From: Marinovum algicola
GTDB taxonomy: Bacteria; Pseudomonadota; Alphaproteobacteria; Rhodobacterales; Rhodobacteraceae
Direction of reading: 5' to 3'
Length of the DNA stretch: 64,000 bases
NCBI RefSeq assembly: GCF_900109145.1
Contig: NZ_FNYY01000011.1
Coordinates: 62,001 to 126,000, forward strand
Below are positions 1 to 8,347 of this stretch, piece after piece. Under the pieces are notes generated by a model. The model did no database searches, was not told where the DNA came from, and worked only from the letters and a program-made list of their open reading frames with translations. Both the position numbers and the translations under genes were made by a program. The first letter of the stretch is position 1, and each line of letters begins with the position of its first letter.

Positions 1-121
1 CTTCGGTCCGTCCCACAACCAACACCGCCGCACCTTCTTCTGCCAGCCTCAAGGCCGAGGCGCGTCCGATTCCGCTGCCTCCTCCGGTCACGATCGCACG
101 CCGCTTTGCCAGTCTCATCAT
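1..121 (-). CDS. Short-chain dehydrogenase/reductase, N-terminal fragment cut by the window edge
   Basis: Only the first ~40 residues are inside the window. They show the SDR cofactor-binding start, a beta strand followed by TGGGSGIG, so an NAD(P)-dependent oxidoreductase is likely. Substrate cannot be judged. Three in-frame ATGs lie at 130, 121 and 118. A GGAGGA sits at 131-136, directly against the first and 9 bases before the second, so I prefer 121. It is transcribed divergently from the VOC gene across a short region holding one copy of the island's recurrent palindrome. Confidence 0.75.
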   Translation of the reverse strand, partial: MMRLAKRRAIVTGGGSGIGRASALRLAEEGAAVLVVGRTE

Positions 122-160
122 CCCTGCCATTCCTCCAGCCTTGCAAAAGATCACTCGCCG

Positions 161-178
161 TATTGTAAGGTACGCAAG
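161..178. promoter_or_regulatory. Putative operator, copy 1 of the island motif
   Basis: TATTGTAAGGTACGCAAG lies in the divergent region between the SDR and the VOC gene. It shares TATTGTAAG-TAC with the site at 3081 and GTACGCAAG with the site at 13324. The GTACGCAA half matches the right arm of the most symmetric copy (26928-26940). A MarR-type dimer target is the likely reading. Confidence 0.5.
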
Positions 179-222
179 ATGAAAGTAAACTAGCTAATAT
201 ATTTCTGAACGGGAGCGCAACG

Positions 223-627
223 ATGGCGGGACAGCTGGATCATATCGGATTGTTCGTGGATGATCTGGATAAGGCAGTCGCCTTCTACCAGCCGCTGCTG
301 GGGCATGGCGCGCCGATCGTGCGCGAGGTGCCGGAACTGGGTCTGCGTCTGGCATTCTTTACTGGGCAGGGTGGTCTCACGATTGAACTGGTCGAAACCA
401 GCGGCAAGAGCGAGATGCGTCACGGGGACGTGGTTGTCGCTTTGGAAGTCGACGATCTTGAGGCCGAGATCGCCCGCCTCAAGGCCGAAGGTGTCACTGT
501 TCATCACCAGAAACCGACCGAAAATCTGCCTCTGCACCGGGGTTGGATCACCAAGGCCGACGGGCACGGCACGATCATCGAACTGTGCCCCAAGGGCGAG
601 GTCACCCGCTTCGTCGCCGGCGCGTGA
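223..627 (+). CDS. VOC-family (glyoxalase/methylmalonyl-CoA epimerase-like) metalloprotein
   Basis: This 134-residue protein has the vicinal-oxygen-chelate layout. DHIGLFVDDLDKA at the N-terminus supplies a probable metal-ligand His7, and the second half carries TIIELCPKG with the usual ligand Glu. Length and these blocks resemble methylmalonyl-CoA epimerases, which would fit acyl-CoA catabolism, but lactoylglutathione lyases and small dioxygenase-like VOC proteins look the same at this level. A GGGAG lies 7 bases before ATG. A tyrosine-phosphatase gene follows 39 bases later on the same strand, so the two may be cotranscribed from the region holding the 161-178 palindrome. Confidence 0.8.
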   Translation: MAGQLDHIGLFVDDLDKAVAFYQPLLGHGAPIVREVPELGLRLAFFTGQGGLTIELVETSGKSEMRHGDVVVALEVDDLEAEIARLKAEGVTVHHQKPTENLPLHRGWITKADGHGTIIELCPKGEVTRFVAGA

Positions 628-666
628 CGGGTTGAGCCAGGGCGCCTTTGCGCAGAGGATGACATC

Positions 667-1422
667 GTGAGTATCGCCACGCCCAAAGGGACCTTGAATT
701 TCCGGCCGGTCGCGGCTTTTCGCGCGGCGGGCGGCCATCTTCTGGAAAACAGCCTCTACCGCAGCGGCGCGTTCGGAGATGTCGACGCCGAGGGCATCGC
801 CGGATTGAAGGCGCTCGGTCTGACGACTGTCTTTGATCTGCGCGCGGTCCGCGAACAGACAATGACACCCTCGCCGATGCTGAATGAGGCGGGGTTTACG
901 ATAATGTCCCGTGCACACGACATCCGTCATGGCGATCTCATCGAACTTCTGAAAAGCGAGAACGCGGATGTTGACGCCCTCAAGGGGGCGATGAGTCAGA
1001 TCTATTTGCGTATGCCGGTCGAGTTTTCCGCCGTTTTCGGAGACGTCTTCCGCGCGCTCATTCAGCGCGGGCCCAAGCTGCTCGTGCACTGCGCCGCCGG
1101 CAAGGACCGGACGGGGGTCGTCGTGGCGCTGCTCCTGGATCTTCTGGGGGTCAGCCGTGGCGACATCTTCGCGGATTACCTTCTCACCAACCAAGCGACA
1201 GAGGCGCTGGTCGCCAAAATCGACCAGCGTGCCCGCGCCCATGACCTGCCACGAATGGCGCCGGATGTCGCGGTTGCGCTGAGCCAGGCTCATGCCGATC
1301 ATCTGGAGGCCATGTTCCGCGGTGTCGAAGACAGCTTTGGCACAACCCGTGACTACGCGGTACGCGGCCTCGGGCTCAGCGTCGCCGACATCGAGCGCCT
1401 GCAACACCGGCTGGTGGCCTGA
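667..1422 (+). CDS. Tyrosine/dual-specificity protein phosphatase family protein
   Basis: The 251-residue product carries the signature HCAAGKDRTG (Cys-X5-Arg phosphate-binding loop, Cys about residue 140), preceded by the N-terminal FR-AGGH...LYRSG...FDLR pattern of the bacterial Y_phosphatase3 group. Such enzymes hydrolyse phosphotyrosine, phosphoinositides or small phosphoesters; the substrate cannot be read from sequence. The start is GTG at 667. No signal peptide is visible, so it is probably cytoplasmic. It follows the VOC gene and converges on the CoA ligase (25 bases between stops). A phosphatase in an acyl-CoA island is unusual, although the island also encodes a kinase-fold protein at 37835. 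Confidence 0.85.
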   Translation: MSIATPKGTLNFRPVAAFRAAGGHLLENSLYRSGAFGDVDAEGIAGLKALGLTTVFDLRAVREQTMTPSPMLNEAGFTIMSRAHDIRHGDLIELLKSENADVDALKGAMSQIYLRMPVEFSAVFGDVFRALIQRGPKLLVHCAAGKDRTGVVVALLLDLLGVSRGDIFADYLLTNQATEALVAKIDQRARAHDLPRMAPDVAVALSQAHADHLEAMFRGVEDSFGTTRDYAVRGLGLSVADIERLQHRLVA

Positions 1423-1447
1423 CGCCGGTGCTGGCCGAACTGACCGC

Positions 1448-3007
1448 TCAGCCGATCTTGCGGGTCCGGCCTTCCCAGAAAGGGTCACGCAGCACGTTTT
1501 TCTGTACCTTTCCGGCGGGGCCGACAGGTAGCGGGTCACTGCGGAAGCTGATCGACTTGGGGCACTTGTAGCTTCCGATCAGGGTCCGGCAATGGGCGAT
1601 CAGAGCAGCCGAGTCTTCTGTGTGGCCGTCGCGCAGGACGACAATCCCGTGCACCGATTCACCCCATTTCTCGGACGGAATCCCGACGACCGCGGCCTCC
1701 TTGACCGAAGGATGGGCATATAGGGCGCGCTCGACCTCGATTGAAAAGACATTCTCGCCTCCGGTCACGATCATGTCCTTTACCCGGTCCGCGACATAGA
1801 GATAGCCGTCACCATCCATCTGGCCGGCATCGCCGGAAAACACCCAGCCATCCCGCAGTGTTTCGGCGGTCTGATTCGGTTTGCCCAGATAGTCGTTCAT
1901 CACGTAGTCCGACCGCATCGCGATTTCGCCGACTTCGCCACGCGGCAGATCCGCGCCCGTCTTCGGATCAACGATGCGGATTTCCACCCCCGGCGCGGCC
2001 TGTCCGCAGGACTGGATCCGGTGTGCGGTCGGTCCGTCGAACAGGTGATCCCGCCAGCGCAGCATCGATGCGAAGCCTCCGGTCTCGGTCATCCCGTAGA
2101 TCTGGTAAAACCGCCAAGTCGGCAGCTTGGTAGACGCCTCCTGCATCAACTGCTTGGGCATCGGCGAGCCGCCGTAGACCAGCGTGGTCAGGCTCGACAT
2201 GTCGTATTCTTCGAAATCGGGGTGATTGAGCATCATGGTGATCATGGTCGGAACCATGACAGCGTTGGTGACCTTGTGCTTTTGAATCGCGGCCATCATT
2301 CCGACCGGATCGAACTTTGGCAGGACGACATGGGTGCCGCCCGCGAGCGTGATGTAAAGCGCCGGATTCGCGGCCGAGAAGTGAAAGAATCCGCCGACAT
2401 AGGCAAAGCTAAGATCCTCGATGTCCGGCAGCATCGCGAGGTAACCGACAGAAGCCTCTGCCAGCGCCTGATGGGTAAAGGTCACGCCTTTTGGCAGGCC
2501 GGTTGTGCCGCCGGTATAGAAGATCGCAAAGACATCGTCGCCGCGACGGTTCGCGTCCTCGCCCGGCGCGGCGCCTGCGATCAGGTCCTCATATGCGAGC
2601 ATTCCGTCCGGGCAATCGCCCTCTCCGATGTAGATGACGGCCTTGAGCGGAAAGGTGCGGGCCAGCTCTTGTCCCGCCTCGACAAAATCGGTGCCCACGA
2701 ACAGAATCCGTGCCTGACAGTCTTCTAAGGCATAAGCGTTCTCGGCCGGGGCCCATCTGACGTTCATCGGGGCGAAGCAGCAGCCGGCATGCGGGATGGC
2801 GAAGAACAGCTCGACATATCTGTCGTTGTTCATCGACAGGACGGCTGCAGTTTCGCCCGTATTCAATCCGAGACTCCGCAACGCAGAGGACATCCGGGCA
2901 ATCCTGTCCGCCACTTCGGTCCAGGTCCGGCTGCGGCCTGCGTGTATGGTGGCGACACCCTGCGGTTTCATCGTGACCGCCTGACGTACGAATTGCGTGA
3001 TCTGCAT
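1448..3007 (-). CDS. AMP-forming acyl-CoA ligase (ANL superfamily)
   Basis: The 519-residue enzyme should activate a carboxylic acid to its CoA thioester via an acyl-adenylate. Visible motifs are the P-loop-like FYTGGTTGLPKG (A3), YGMTETGG (A5), SGDAGQMDGDGYLYVADRVKDMI (A7/A8 region, with the hinge) and the C-terminal PKSISF...GPAGKVQKN with the catalytic Lys. An upstream ATG at 3046 is possible, but AGGAG lies 8 bases before the ATG at 3007, so I use that. It is divergent from the racemase gene across a 106-bp region with an operator copy. A role like AliA (cyclohexanecarboxyl-CoA ligase) is possible given badHI nearby; chain-length preference cannot be inferred. Confidence 0.9.
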   Translation of the reverse strand: MQITQFVRQAVTMKPQGVATIHAGRSRTWTEVADRIARMSSALRSLGLNTGETAAVLSMNNDRYVELFFAIPHAGCCFAPMNVRWAPAENAYALEDCQARILFVGTDFVEAGQELARTFPLKAVIYIGEGDCPDGMLAYEDLIAGAAPGEDANRRGDDVFAIFYTGGTTGLPKGVTFTHQALAEASVGYLAMLPDIEDLSFAYVGGFFHFSAANPALYITLAGGTHVVLPKFDPVGMMAAIQKHKVTNAVMVPTMITMMLNHPDFEEYDMSSLTTLVYGGSPMPKQLMQEASTKLPTWRFYQIYGMTETGGFASMLRWRDHLFDGPTAHRIQSCGQAAPGVEIRIVDPKTGADLPRGEVGEIAMRSDYVMNDYLGKPNQTAETLRDGWVFSGDAGQMDGDGYLYVADRVKDMIVTGGENVFSIEVERALYAHPSVKEAAVVGIPSEKWGESVHGIVVLRDGHTEDSAALIAHCRTLIGSYKCPKSISFRSDPLPVGPAGKVQKNVLRDPFWEGRTRKIG

Positions 3008-3080
3008 GTTCCATTCTCCTACCGATCGCAGTCCGGCATCCATCATGCTTGCCGACTTTGCTCATTAATATTAGGATACG

Positions 3081-3096
3081 TATTGTAAGCTACAAA
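3081..3096. promoter_or_regulatory. Putative operator, copy 2 of the island motif
   Basis: TATTGTAAGCTACAAA lies between the divergent CoA ligase and racemase genes. It repeats TATTGTAAG-TAC of copy 1 and shares TAAGCTAC with the copy at 17969. Confidence 0.5.
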
Positions 3097-3113
3097 ACAA
3101 TAAGGAATATGCC

Positions 3114-4238
3114 GTGCCGGGACCGCTCTCTGACATCAAGATTGTTGAACTGGCCGGGCAGGGACCAGCACCGTTCGCGGGTTCGATACTGGCAGATTTT
3201 GGCGCGGACGTCGTTCTGATCGACAGGCCGCCAGGTACAGGTTGGACGTTGGACATACCGCGCAAGTACGATTTCTACATGCGCAACAAACGTTCCGTGG
3301 CGCTGGATCTGAAAACTGAGACCGGCCTCGAAACCGCAAAAAGCCTGATCGCCAGCGCTGATGTACTGATCGAAGGCTATCGTCCCGGCGTCGCGGAACG
3401 GCTTGGCCTGGGTCCGGACATCTGCCATGCGCTGAACCCCCAGTTGGTTTACGCGCGGATGACCGGATGGGGCCAGGACGGCCCGATGGCGCAGGAGGCG
3501 GGGCACGACATCAACTATCTCGCCATGACTGGTGCGTTGTACTCAATGGGTGCGGCCGACCGCAGACCGCCGCCACCGCTGAACCTTGTAGCGGATTTGG
3601 GCGGTGGCGGCATGTTCCTGATCGTCGGGGTTCTCACGGCACTGCATGCAGCGCGCAATGGTGCGCCGGGGCAGGTGGTGGACTGTGCGATGGTCGATGG
3701 CGTGGCGCAGCTCATGTCGGCATTCCACAGCTTTCGTCAGCAGGGAAGCTGGTCGGCCAACCGCGAGGACAATATCGTCGACGGTGGCGCGCCCTACTAT
3801 GGCACCTACGAGACCAGCGACGGCAAATACGTTTCGGTCGGGGCGATGGAGCCGAAGTTCTATGACAACCTCGTCGCCGCCCTCGGGCTGGATGCCGACA
3901 GCCTGCCTGACCGCAGTGACCGCGCGAACTGGCCCGCGATGCGCCAGACCTTTGCCGACGTCTTCGCGAAGCGTACCCGTGAAGACTGGGTTGCGCACAT
4001 GACGGGGAAAGAGGCCTGCTTTGCCCCCGTCCTGACGATCGACGAATCCCGGTCGCATCCGCAGATGGCGGCGCGCGGAACCTTCGGTACGCTCGACGGA
4101 CTGCATGTTCCGGCCCCGGCACCGCGGCTGTCGCGGACCCCGGGTCAGCTCCGAACCGCTGCACCAGAGCCGGGCGAACATACCGCGGAGGTTTTCGCGG
4201 ACTGGGGTTTGGCCAACGCGACGACAGAACGCGCCTGA
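3114..4238 (+). CDS. CaiB/BaiF-family protein, alpha-methylacyl-CoA racemase type
   Basis: Residues of the 374-residue product match the AMACR branch of family III CoA-transferases: GHDINYLAMTGAL contains His131 and NLVADLGGGGM contains Asp161, corresponding to the His/Asp racemase pair known from mycobacterial MCR. Racemases interconvert (R)- and (S)-2-methylacyl-CoA so that S-specific dehydrogenases can act. A formyl-CoA-transferase-like activity is the alternative. Start is GTG with AAGGA 8 bases upstream; the nearby ATG at 3109 is out of frame. Family length (360-400) is normal. It is divergent from the acyl-CoA ligase and followed by the transporter operon after a 146-bp gap. Confidence 0.88.
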   Translation: MPGPLSDIKIVELAGQGPAPFAGSILADFGADVVLIDRPPGTGWTLDIPRKYDFYMRNKRSVALDLKTETGLETAKSLIASADVLIEGYRPGVAERLGLGPDICHALNPQLVYARMTGWGQDGPMAQEAGHDINYLAMTGALYSMGAADRRPPPPLNLVADLGGGGMFLIVGVLTALHAARNGAPGQVVDCAMVDGVAQLMSAFHSFRQQGSWSANREDNIVDGGAPYYGTYETSDGKYVSVGAMEPKFYDNLVAALGLDADSLPDRSDRANWPAMRQTFADVFAKRTREDWVAHMTGKEACFAPVLTIDESRSHPQMAARGTFGTLDGLHVPAPAPRLSRTPGQLRTAAPEPGEHTAEVFADWGLANATTERA

Positions 4239-4279
4239 CTGGTAAGGCAGGTGAAAATATGTTGGCAGAAGAAAACAAA

Positions 4280-4297
4280 TACGCTAATGTACGATCA
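4280..4297. promoter_or_regulatory. Weak operator-like copy upstream of the ABC transporter operon
   Basis: TACGCTAATGTACGATCA in the gap ahead of the first binding-protein gene keeps the GCTA and GTAC elements of the island motif, but symmetry is poor. The 4239-4384 gap otherwise shows only AT-rich, promoter-like sequence. Confidence 0.3.
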
Positions 4298-4384
4298 TAA
4301 AGCGAATGAGGTCGCGTGACGCGTCTAAGATTCGCAGTGACTTCCGCCAAAAAGGAAGTCGAACCAGCAAGGGAGGAACTATTG

Positions 4385-5575
4385 ATGACATTCAAAAGAA
4401 CAACAGTGGCGGCAGTGGCGCTCGGTATTGCGGGAATGGGCGCGCCGGCTTCTGCCGACGTGACACTCGGTTTCCTCGGAGATCTAAGCGGCGCAACATC
4501 CGCCCTGACGGGCGAAGGCGCTTTCCACGCCATGAGTATGGCGATCGAGGACTTCGGAGGAGAGATCAACGGCGAACAGATCAAGGTGCTCAAGGCCGAT
4601 CACCTGGGCAAGCCCGACGTGGGCCTTGGCATCGCGCGGGAATGGATCGACCAGCAGGGCGTCAACATGATGACTCCGGTTGACAACTCTGCCGTGGCGC
4701 TGGCGATCAGCGACCTGATCCGCGACCGCGACGTCGCCATGTTCACCGGCGCGTCCAACAGCAAGCTGATCAACGAGAACTGCGGTCCTGCTCAGCAGAT
4801 GATGCTTCTTGATACGACGGCACTGGCCCGTGCGATCACGGTTCCGCAGGTCGAGAGTGGCAAGACCAAATGGTTCTTCATCACAGTTGATTACGCACTC
4901 GGCCACGATCTTCAGGCCAAGGGCGAAGCCGGCGTCACGAGCGCGGGCGGCGAAGTCGTCGGGTCGGCCATTCATTCACCGCAGACCACCGATTTCTCGT
5001 CGTTCCTGCTGGAAGCGCAGGCCAGCGGTGCCGACACGATCGGCATGGCGACTTTCGGATCCTGGCAGAACGCGATTGCCAAGCAGGCACAGGAATTCGG
5101 CGTCGAGGCCAGCCTGTCGCCCTATTACCTGGGTATCACCGACATCAAGTCGACCGGCCTGGACACGTTGCAGAACATCTCGGGCGCGATCCAGTTCTAC
5201 TGGGACGAAAACGAAGCGACCCGCGCATTCGCCAAGCGCTTCGAGGAAGGCATCGACCATCCGCCGACGTTCACCAACGCCTATTCCTATGAATTCACCC
5301 GCCACTATCTGAAGGGTGTCGAGGCCGTCGGCAGCGCCGATGCCAAAGCCGTCGTTGCCTGGATGCGTGACACGCCGATGGAGACGATCCGCGGCGATAC
5401 CGTAAACCTGCGGGAAGACGGTGCGACGCAGCGTGACGTCCTGACATACAAGACCAAGACGCCGGACCAGAGCACCGGCGACTGGGACTTCCTTGAGCTG
5501 ACCGGCACCGTGTCGGGTGACACGATAACGACTCCGTTGTCCGAGAGCACCTGCCAGTTCGTGAACAAGAGCTGA
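4385..5575 (+). CDS. Periplasmic binding protein of a branched-chain-type (HAAT) ABC transporter, copy 1
   Basis: The 396-residue product begins with a signal peptide (MTFKRTTVAAVALGIAGMGAPASA) and has the type I periplasmic fold pattern VTLGFLGDLSGATSALTG typical of LivJ/K-like receptors. These proteins deliver amino acids, amides, aromatic acids or other carboxylates to LivHM. The genomic context favours a carboxylic acid substrate. The ATG at 4385 follows GGGAGGAA; an upstream ATG at 4316 would put charged sequence before the signal peptide and is rejected. A paralogue follows directly (see 5640), separated by a GC hairpin. Confidence 0.9.
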   Translation: MTFKRTTVAAVALGIAGMGAPASADVTLGFLGDLSGATSALTGEGAFHAMSMAIEDFGGEINGEQIKVLKADHLGKPDVGLGIAREWIDQQGVNMMTPVDNSAVALAISDLIRDRDVAMFTGASNSKLINENCGPAQQMMLLDTTALARAITVPQVESGKTKWFFITVDYALGHDLQAKGEAGVTSAGGEVVGSAIHSPQTTDFSSFLLEAQASGADTIGMATFGSWQNAIAKQAQEFGVEASLSPYYLGITDIKSTGLDTLQNISGAIQFYWDENEATRAFAKRFEEGIDHPPTFTNAYSYEFTRHYLKGVEAVGSADAKAVVAWMRDTPMETIRGDTVNLREDGATQRDVLTYKTKTPDQSTGDWDFLELTGTVSGDTITTPLSESTCQFVNKS

Positions 5576-5585
5576 TTCTATCCCC

Positions 5586-5608
5586 GCCGGGCCCTGCCGG
5601 GGCCCGGC
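5586..5608 (+). terminator. GC-rich hairpin between the two binding-protein genes
   Basis: GCCGGGCCC and GGGCCCGGC pair perfectly around a 5-base loop, immediately after the stop of the first receptor gene. No U-run follows, so it more likely acts as a 3' stabiliser or partial attenuator that keeps receptor mRNA above permease mRNA than as a full terminator. Confidence 0.6.
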
Positions 5609-5639
5609 GTCCTCATCCGAACGATCACGATAGCTTCAA

Positions 5640-6827
5640 ATGGGAAACGAAATGAGACAGACGCTTCTGGCTGCTGGTGCAGTGTTGCTTTTCGCCGCCG
5701 CTCCGGCCATGTCCGAAATCAAGATCGGGTACCTGGCCGATCTGTCCGGCGCAACTTCGGTGCTGACAGGCGAAAGCGGTTTGCGCGCGGTTGAAATGGC
5801 CATCGCCGACGCCGGAGGTATGATCAACGGCGAAGAGATAGACCTGCTGACCGCCGACCACCTTGGCAAACCCGATGTGGGGCTTGGCGTGGCGCGGGAG
5901 TGGCTGGATACTGAATCCGTAAATCTGATCCTGAACGCCGACCATTCCGCAGTCGCCCTCGCCATTTCGGAACTGATTGCGGACAAGGACGTGATTTTCC
6001 TGGCCAACGCGGTTTCTTCGCGAATGACGAATGAAAGCTGCAAACCCAATCAGCTCGCGATGCTGATGGACAGCTATGGTCTGGCTCGCGGTATCACCAA
6101 GCCGCTGGTCGAGGCCGGGCGCGACAGCTGGTTCTTCATCGAGGTCGACTATGCCTTCGGTCATGATCTTGGTTCGACCGGCGCCGCAGCGGTTGAAGAG
6201 GCCGGCGGCAATGTCGTCGGATCGGTACGGCATTCGCCGCAGACCACAGATTTCTCGTCTTTCCTGCTCGAGGCGCAGTCGCGTGGCGCGCAGACGATCG
6301 GGCTGGCAACCTTCGGATCCTACCAGATCGCGATCGCCAAGCAGGCACAGGAATTCGGCCTCGACATTCCGTTGGCGCCCTTCTTCCTCGGCATCACGGA
6401 CATCAAGGCTGCAGGTCTTGAAAACGTTCAGAATATCTCGGGCGCGATCCAGTTCTACTGGGACTACAACGACGAAACGCGGGCTTTCGCCAAGCGCTTT
6501 CAAGAGGTGTATGACCGCCCTCCGACCTTCACCAATGCAATGCTCTATGAATTCACGCGCCACTATCTCAAGGCCATCGCTACCGTTGGATCGACCGATG
6601 CTTCGGACGTCCGTGCATGGATGGGTGAAAACCCGGTGGCGTTGATCGACGGCAGCACCGCGACCATCCGCGAAGACGGACGTGTGCTGCGGCCGATGTA
6701 TGCCTACACGACGAAGACTCCTGACGAAAGTACGGGAGACTGGGACTACCTGACGATCAGTGGATCGCTGGAGCCGGAATTGACGGCTCTGCCGCTAGAT
6801 CAGTCCAAATGTGCTCTGGTGCAATAA
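5640..6827 (+). CDS. Periplasmic binding protein of a branched-chain-type ABC transporter, copy 2
   Basis: This 395-residue paralogue of the preceding receptor shares long blocks with it, such as HSPQTTDFSSFLLEAQ, SGAIQFYWD and TKTPDESTGDWD. It has its own signal peptide (RQTLLAAGAVLLFAAAPAMS). Starts at 5640 or 5652 are both in frame; GGGAAACGA lies just before the second. Two receptors feeding one membrane complex usually widen substrate range. Divergence is spread over the whole protein and includes the ligand-contact lobe, so distinct ligands are plausible. It is followed by the ATPase gene after 49 bases. Confidence 0.9.
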   Translation: MGNEMRQTLLAAGAVLLFAAAPAMSEIKIGYLADLSGATSVLTGESGLRAVEMAIADAGGMINGEEIDLLTADHLGKPDVGLGVAREWLDTESVNLILNADHSAVALAISELIADKDVIFLANAVSSRMTNESCKPNQLAMLMDSYGLARGITKPLVEAGRDSWFFIEVDYAFGHDLGSTGAAAVEEAGGNVVGSVRHSPQTTDFSSFLLEAQSRGAQTIGLATFGSYQIAIAKQAQEFGLDIPLAPFFLGITDIKAAGLENVQNISGAIQFYWDYNDETRAFAKRFQEVYDRPPTFTNAMLYEFTRHYLKAIATVGSTDASDVRAWMGENPVALIDGSTATIREDGRVLRPMYAYTTKTPDESTGDWDYLTISGSLEPELTALPLDQSKCALVQ

Positions 6828-6876
6828 GCAAGTTGCCGGAGGCACGGCGTGATCTTGCCCGGCCGAAGGTCGAAAC

Positions 6877-7653
6877 ATGACGGGACAGGGGGAAAAAGGT
6901 GTGAGCACGGCGGCGCTGACAGTCAGAAACATTTCAAAGTCTTTCGGTGCATTCAAGGCCGTGGACGGTGTCGACCTCGATATCGCAACGGGCGAGATCC
7001 ATGCGATGATCGGTCCGAACGGGGCGGGCAAGACCACCTGCTTCAACCTGCTCACCGGGGATCTGCCACTGACCAACGGTGAAATCCAGCTTCACGGCAA
7101 GGTCATATCGGGCCTGGCCACCGACGTGATCGCGCGACAGGGGCTGGTGCGGTCCTACCAGATCTCTTCGATCTTTCCGGATTTCACGGTGCTCAACAAC
7201 GTGCGCTTCGCGCTGCAGCAGAAACGCGCCTCCAACTTTGATTTCTGGCGGCCAGAGCGGTCGCTGAACACGCTGAACGACCGGGCGATGGAACTGCTGG
7301 AGAATCTCGACCTCGATCCATGGGCCGACCACCGCGCGGGAGAACTGCCTTACGGTCGCAAACGCGCGCTGGAAATTGCGACGACGCTTGCGCTCGATCC
7401 CAGTGTGCTACTGCTTGACGAGCCGACCAGCGGTATGGGTCGCGAAGATATCGGTCGGGTGACGGACCTGATCCGCAAGGTGGCAGTCGGACGGACCGTG
7501 TTGATGGTCGAACACAACCTGTCGGTCGTGCAGGGTCTGTGCGACAAGGTGACGGTGCTTGCCCGCGGTCAGGTGATCGCGCAGGGGACGTACGACGAAG
7601 TAGCCAATGATGCTCGTGTCGTCGAAGCCTACCTGGGAGCCGTCCATGCTTGA
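6877..7653 (+). CDS. livG: ABC transporter ATPase, LivG type
   Basis: The 258-residue ATPase energises the branched-chain-type importer. It has Walker A GPNGAGKTT, a LivG-like ABC signature LPYGRKRALEIA in place of the classic LSGGQ, Walker B LLLDEPTSGM and the switch His in MVEHNL. The start used is ATG 6877 with GAAGG upstream; GTG 6901, preceded by a purine-rich stretch, is an alternative that would drop eight residues. It overlaps livF by 8 bases, showing translational coupling. Confidence 0.92.
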   Translation: MTGQGEKGVSTAALTVRNISKSFGAFKAVDGVDLDIATGEIHAMIGPNGAGKTTCFNLLTGDLPLTNGEIQLHGKVISGLATDVIARQGLVRSYQISSIFPDFTVLNNVRFALQQKRASNFDFWRPERSLNTLNDRAMELLENLDLDPWADHRAGELPYGRKRALEIATTLALDPSVLLLDEPTSGMGREDIGRVTDLIRKVAVGRTVLMVEHNLSVVQGLCDKVTVLARGQVIAQGTYDEVANDARVVEAYLGAVHA

Positions 7654-8338
7654 GATTCGTGACCTGAACGCCTGGTACGGCGAAAGCCACGTGTTGCACG
7701 GGCTGGATATGGACATCCCCGAGGGCAAGGTCGTCACCTTGCTGGGCCGCAACGGTGCCGGCAAGACCACGATGATGCGCACGATCATGGGGTTGATGGG
7801 CAAGACGACGGGGACGCTGACCTATCAGGGCGTCGACCTGCTAAAACTGCGCCCGGATCAGATTGCGCGCCGCGGCATCGCGCTTTGCCCCGAGGACCGG
7901 GCGATTTTCCCGTCGCTTTCCGTGCAGGAAAACCTGTTCCTGCCGCCCATCATCGCCAAGGGAGGGATGGAGATCGACCACATCTACAAGCTTTTTCCCA
8001 ACATCAGGGAACGCGCGTCGAGCCGCGGAACACAGCTATCGGGCGGGGAACAGCAGATGCTGGCCATCGCGCGCATCCTGCGCACCGGCGCGCGGTTCCT
8101 GTTGCTGGATGAACCGACCGAAGGGCTGGCCCCCGTGATCGTCCAGCAGATCGCGCGGACCATCAAGGAGATCAAGGCGCTCGGCTACACTATCCTGCTG
8201 GTCGAGCAAAACGCGCGCTTCGTCGAGGACCTCGCCGATATTCACTACCTGATCGAAAACGGTGCGATCGTGGACCGGATGGAGGCGGCGGAGTTCGCTG
8301 CCAATATCGACCGCGTCGACAAACTTCTGGGCGTCTGA
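7646..8338 (+). CDS. livF: ABC transporter ATPase, LivF type
   Basis: The 230-residue partner ATPase has Walker A GRNGAGKTT, signature LSGGEQQMLAIARIL, Walker B LLLDEPTEGLAP and VEQNARF with the usual LivF Gln-Asn switch region. ATG 7646 lies inside the end of livG with GGGAG six bases before it; an ATG further upstream at 7607 is rejected because the family begins with MLEIRDLNAWYG. The livH permease gene follows after 9 bases. Confidence 0.93.
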   Translation: MLEIRDLNAWYGESHVLHGLDMDIPEGKVVTLLGRNGAGKTTMMRTIMGLMGKTTGTLTYQGVDLLKLRPDQIARRGIALCPEDRAIFPSLSVQENLFLPPIIAKGGMEIDHIYKLFPNIRERASSRGTQLSGGEQQMLAIARILRTGARFLLLDEPTEGLAPVIVQQIARTIKEIKALGYTILLVEQNARFVEDLADIHYLIENGAIVDRMEAAEFAANIDRVDKLLGV

Positions 8339-8347
8339 GGAGACATC

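Noticed and set aside
190-1539. Long open frame on the minus strand opposite the VOC and phosphatase genes (449 codons)
   Set aside because: Arg/Gln/His-rich composition typical of antisense GC-rich coding DNA, no motif, no ribosome-binding site; the plus-strand genes have clear family signatures.
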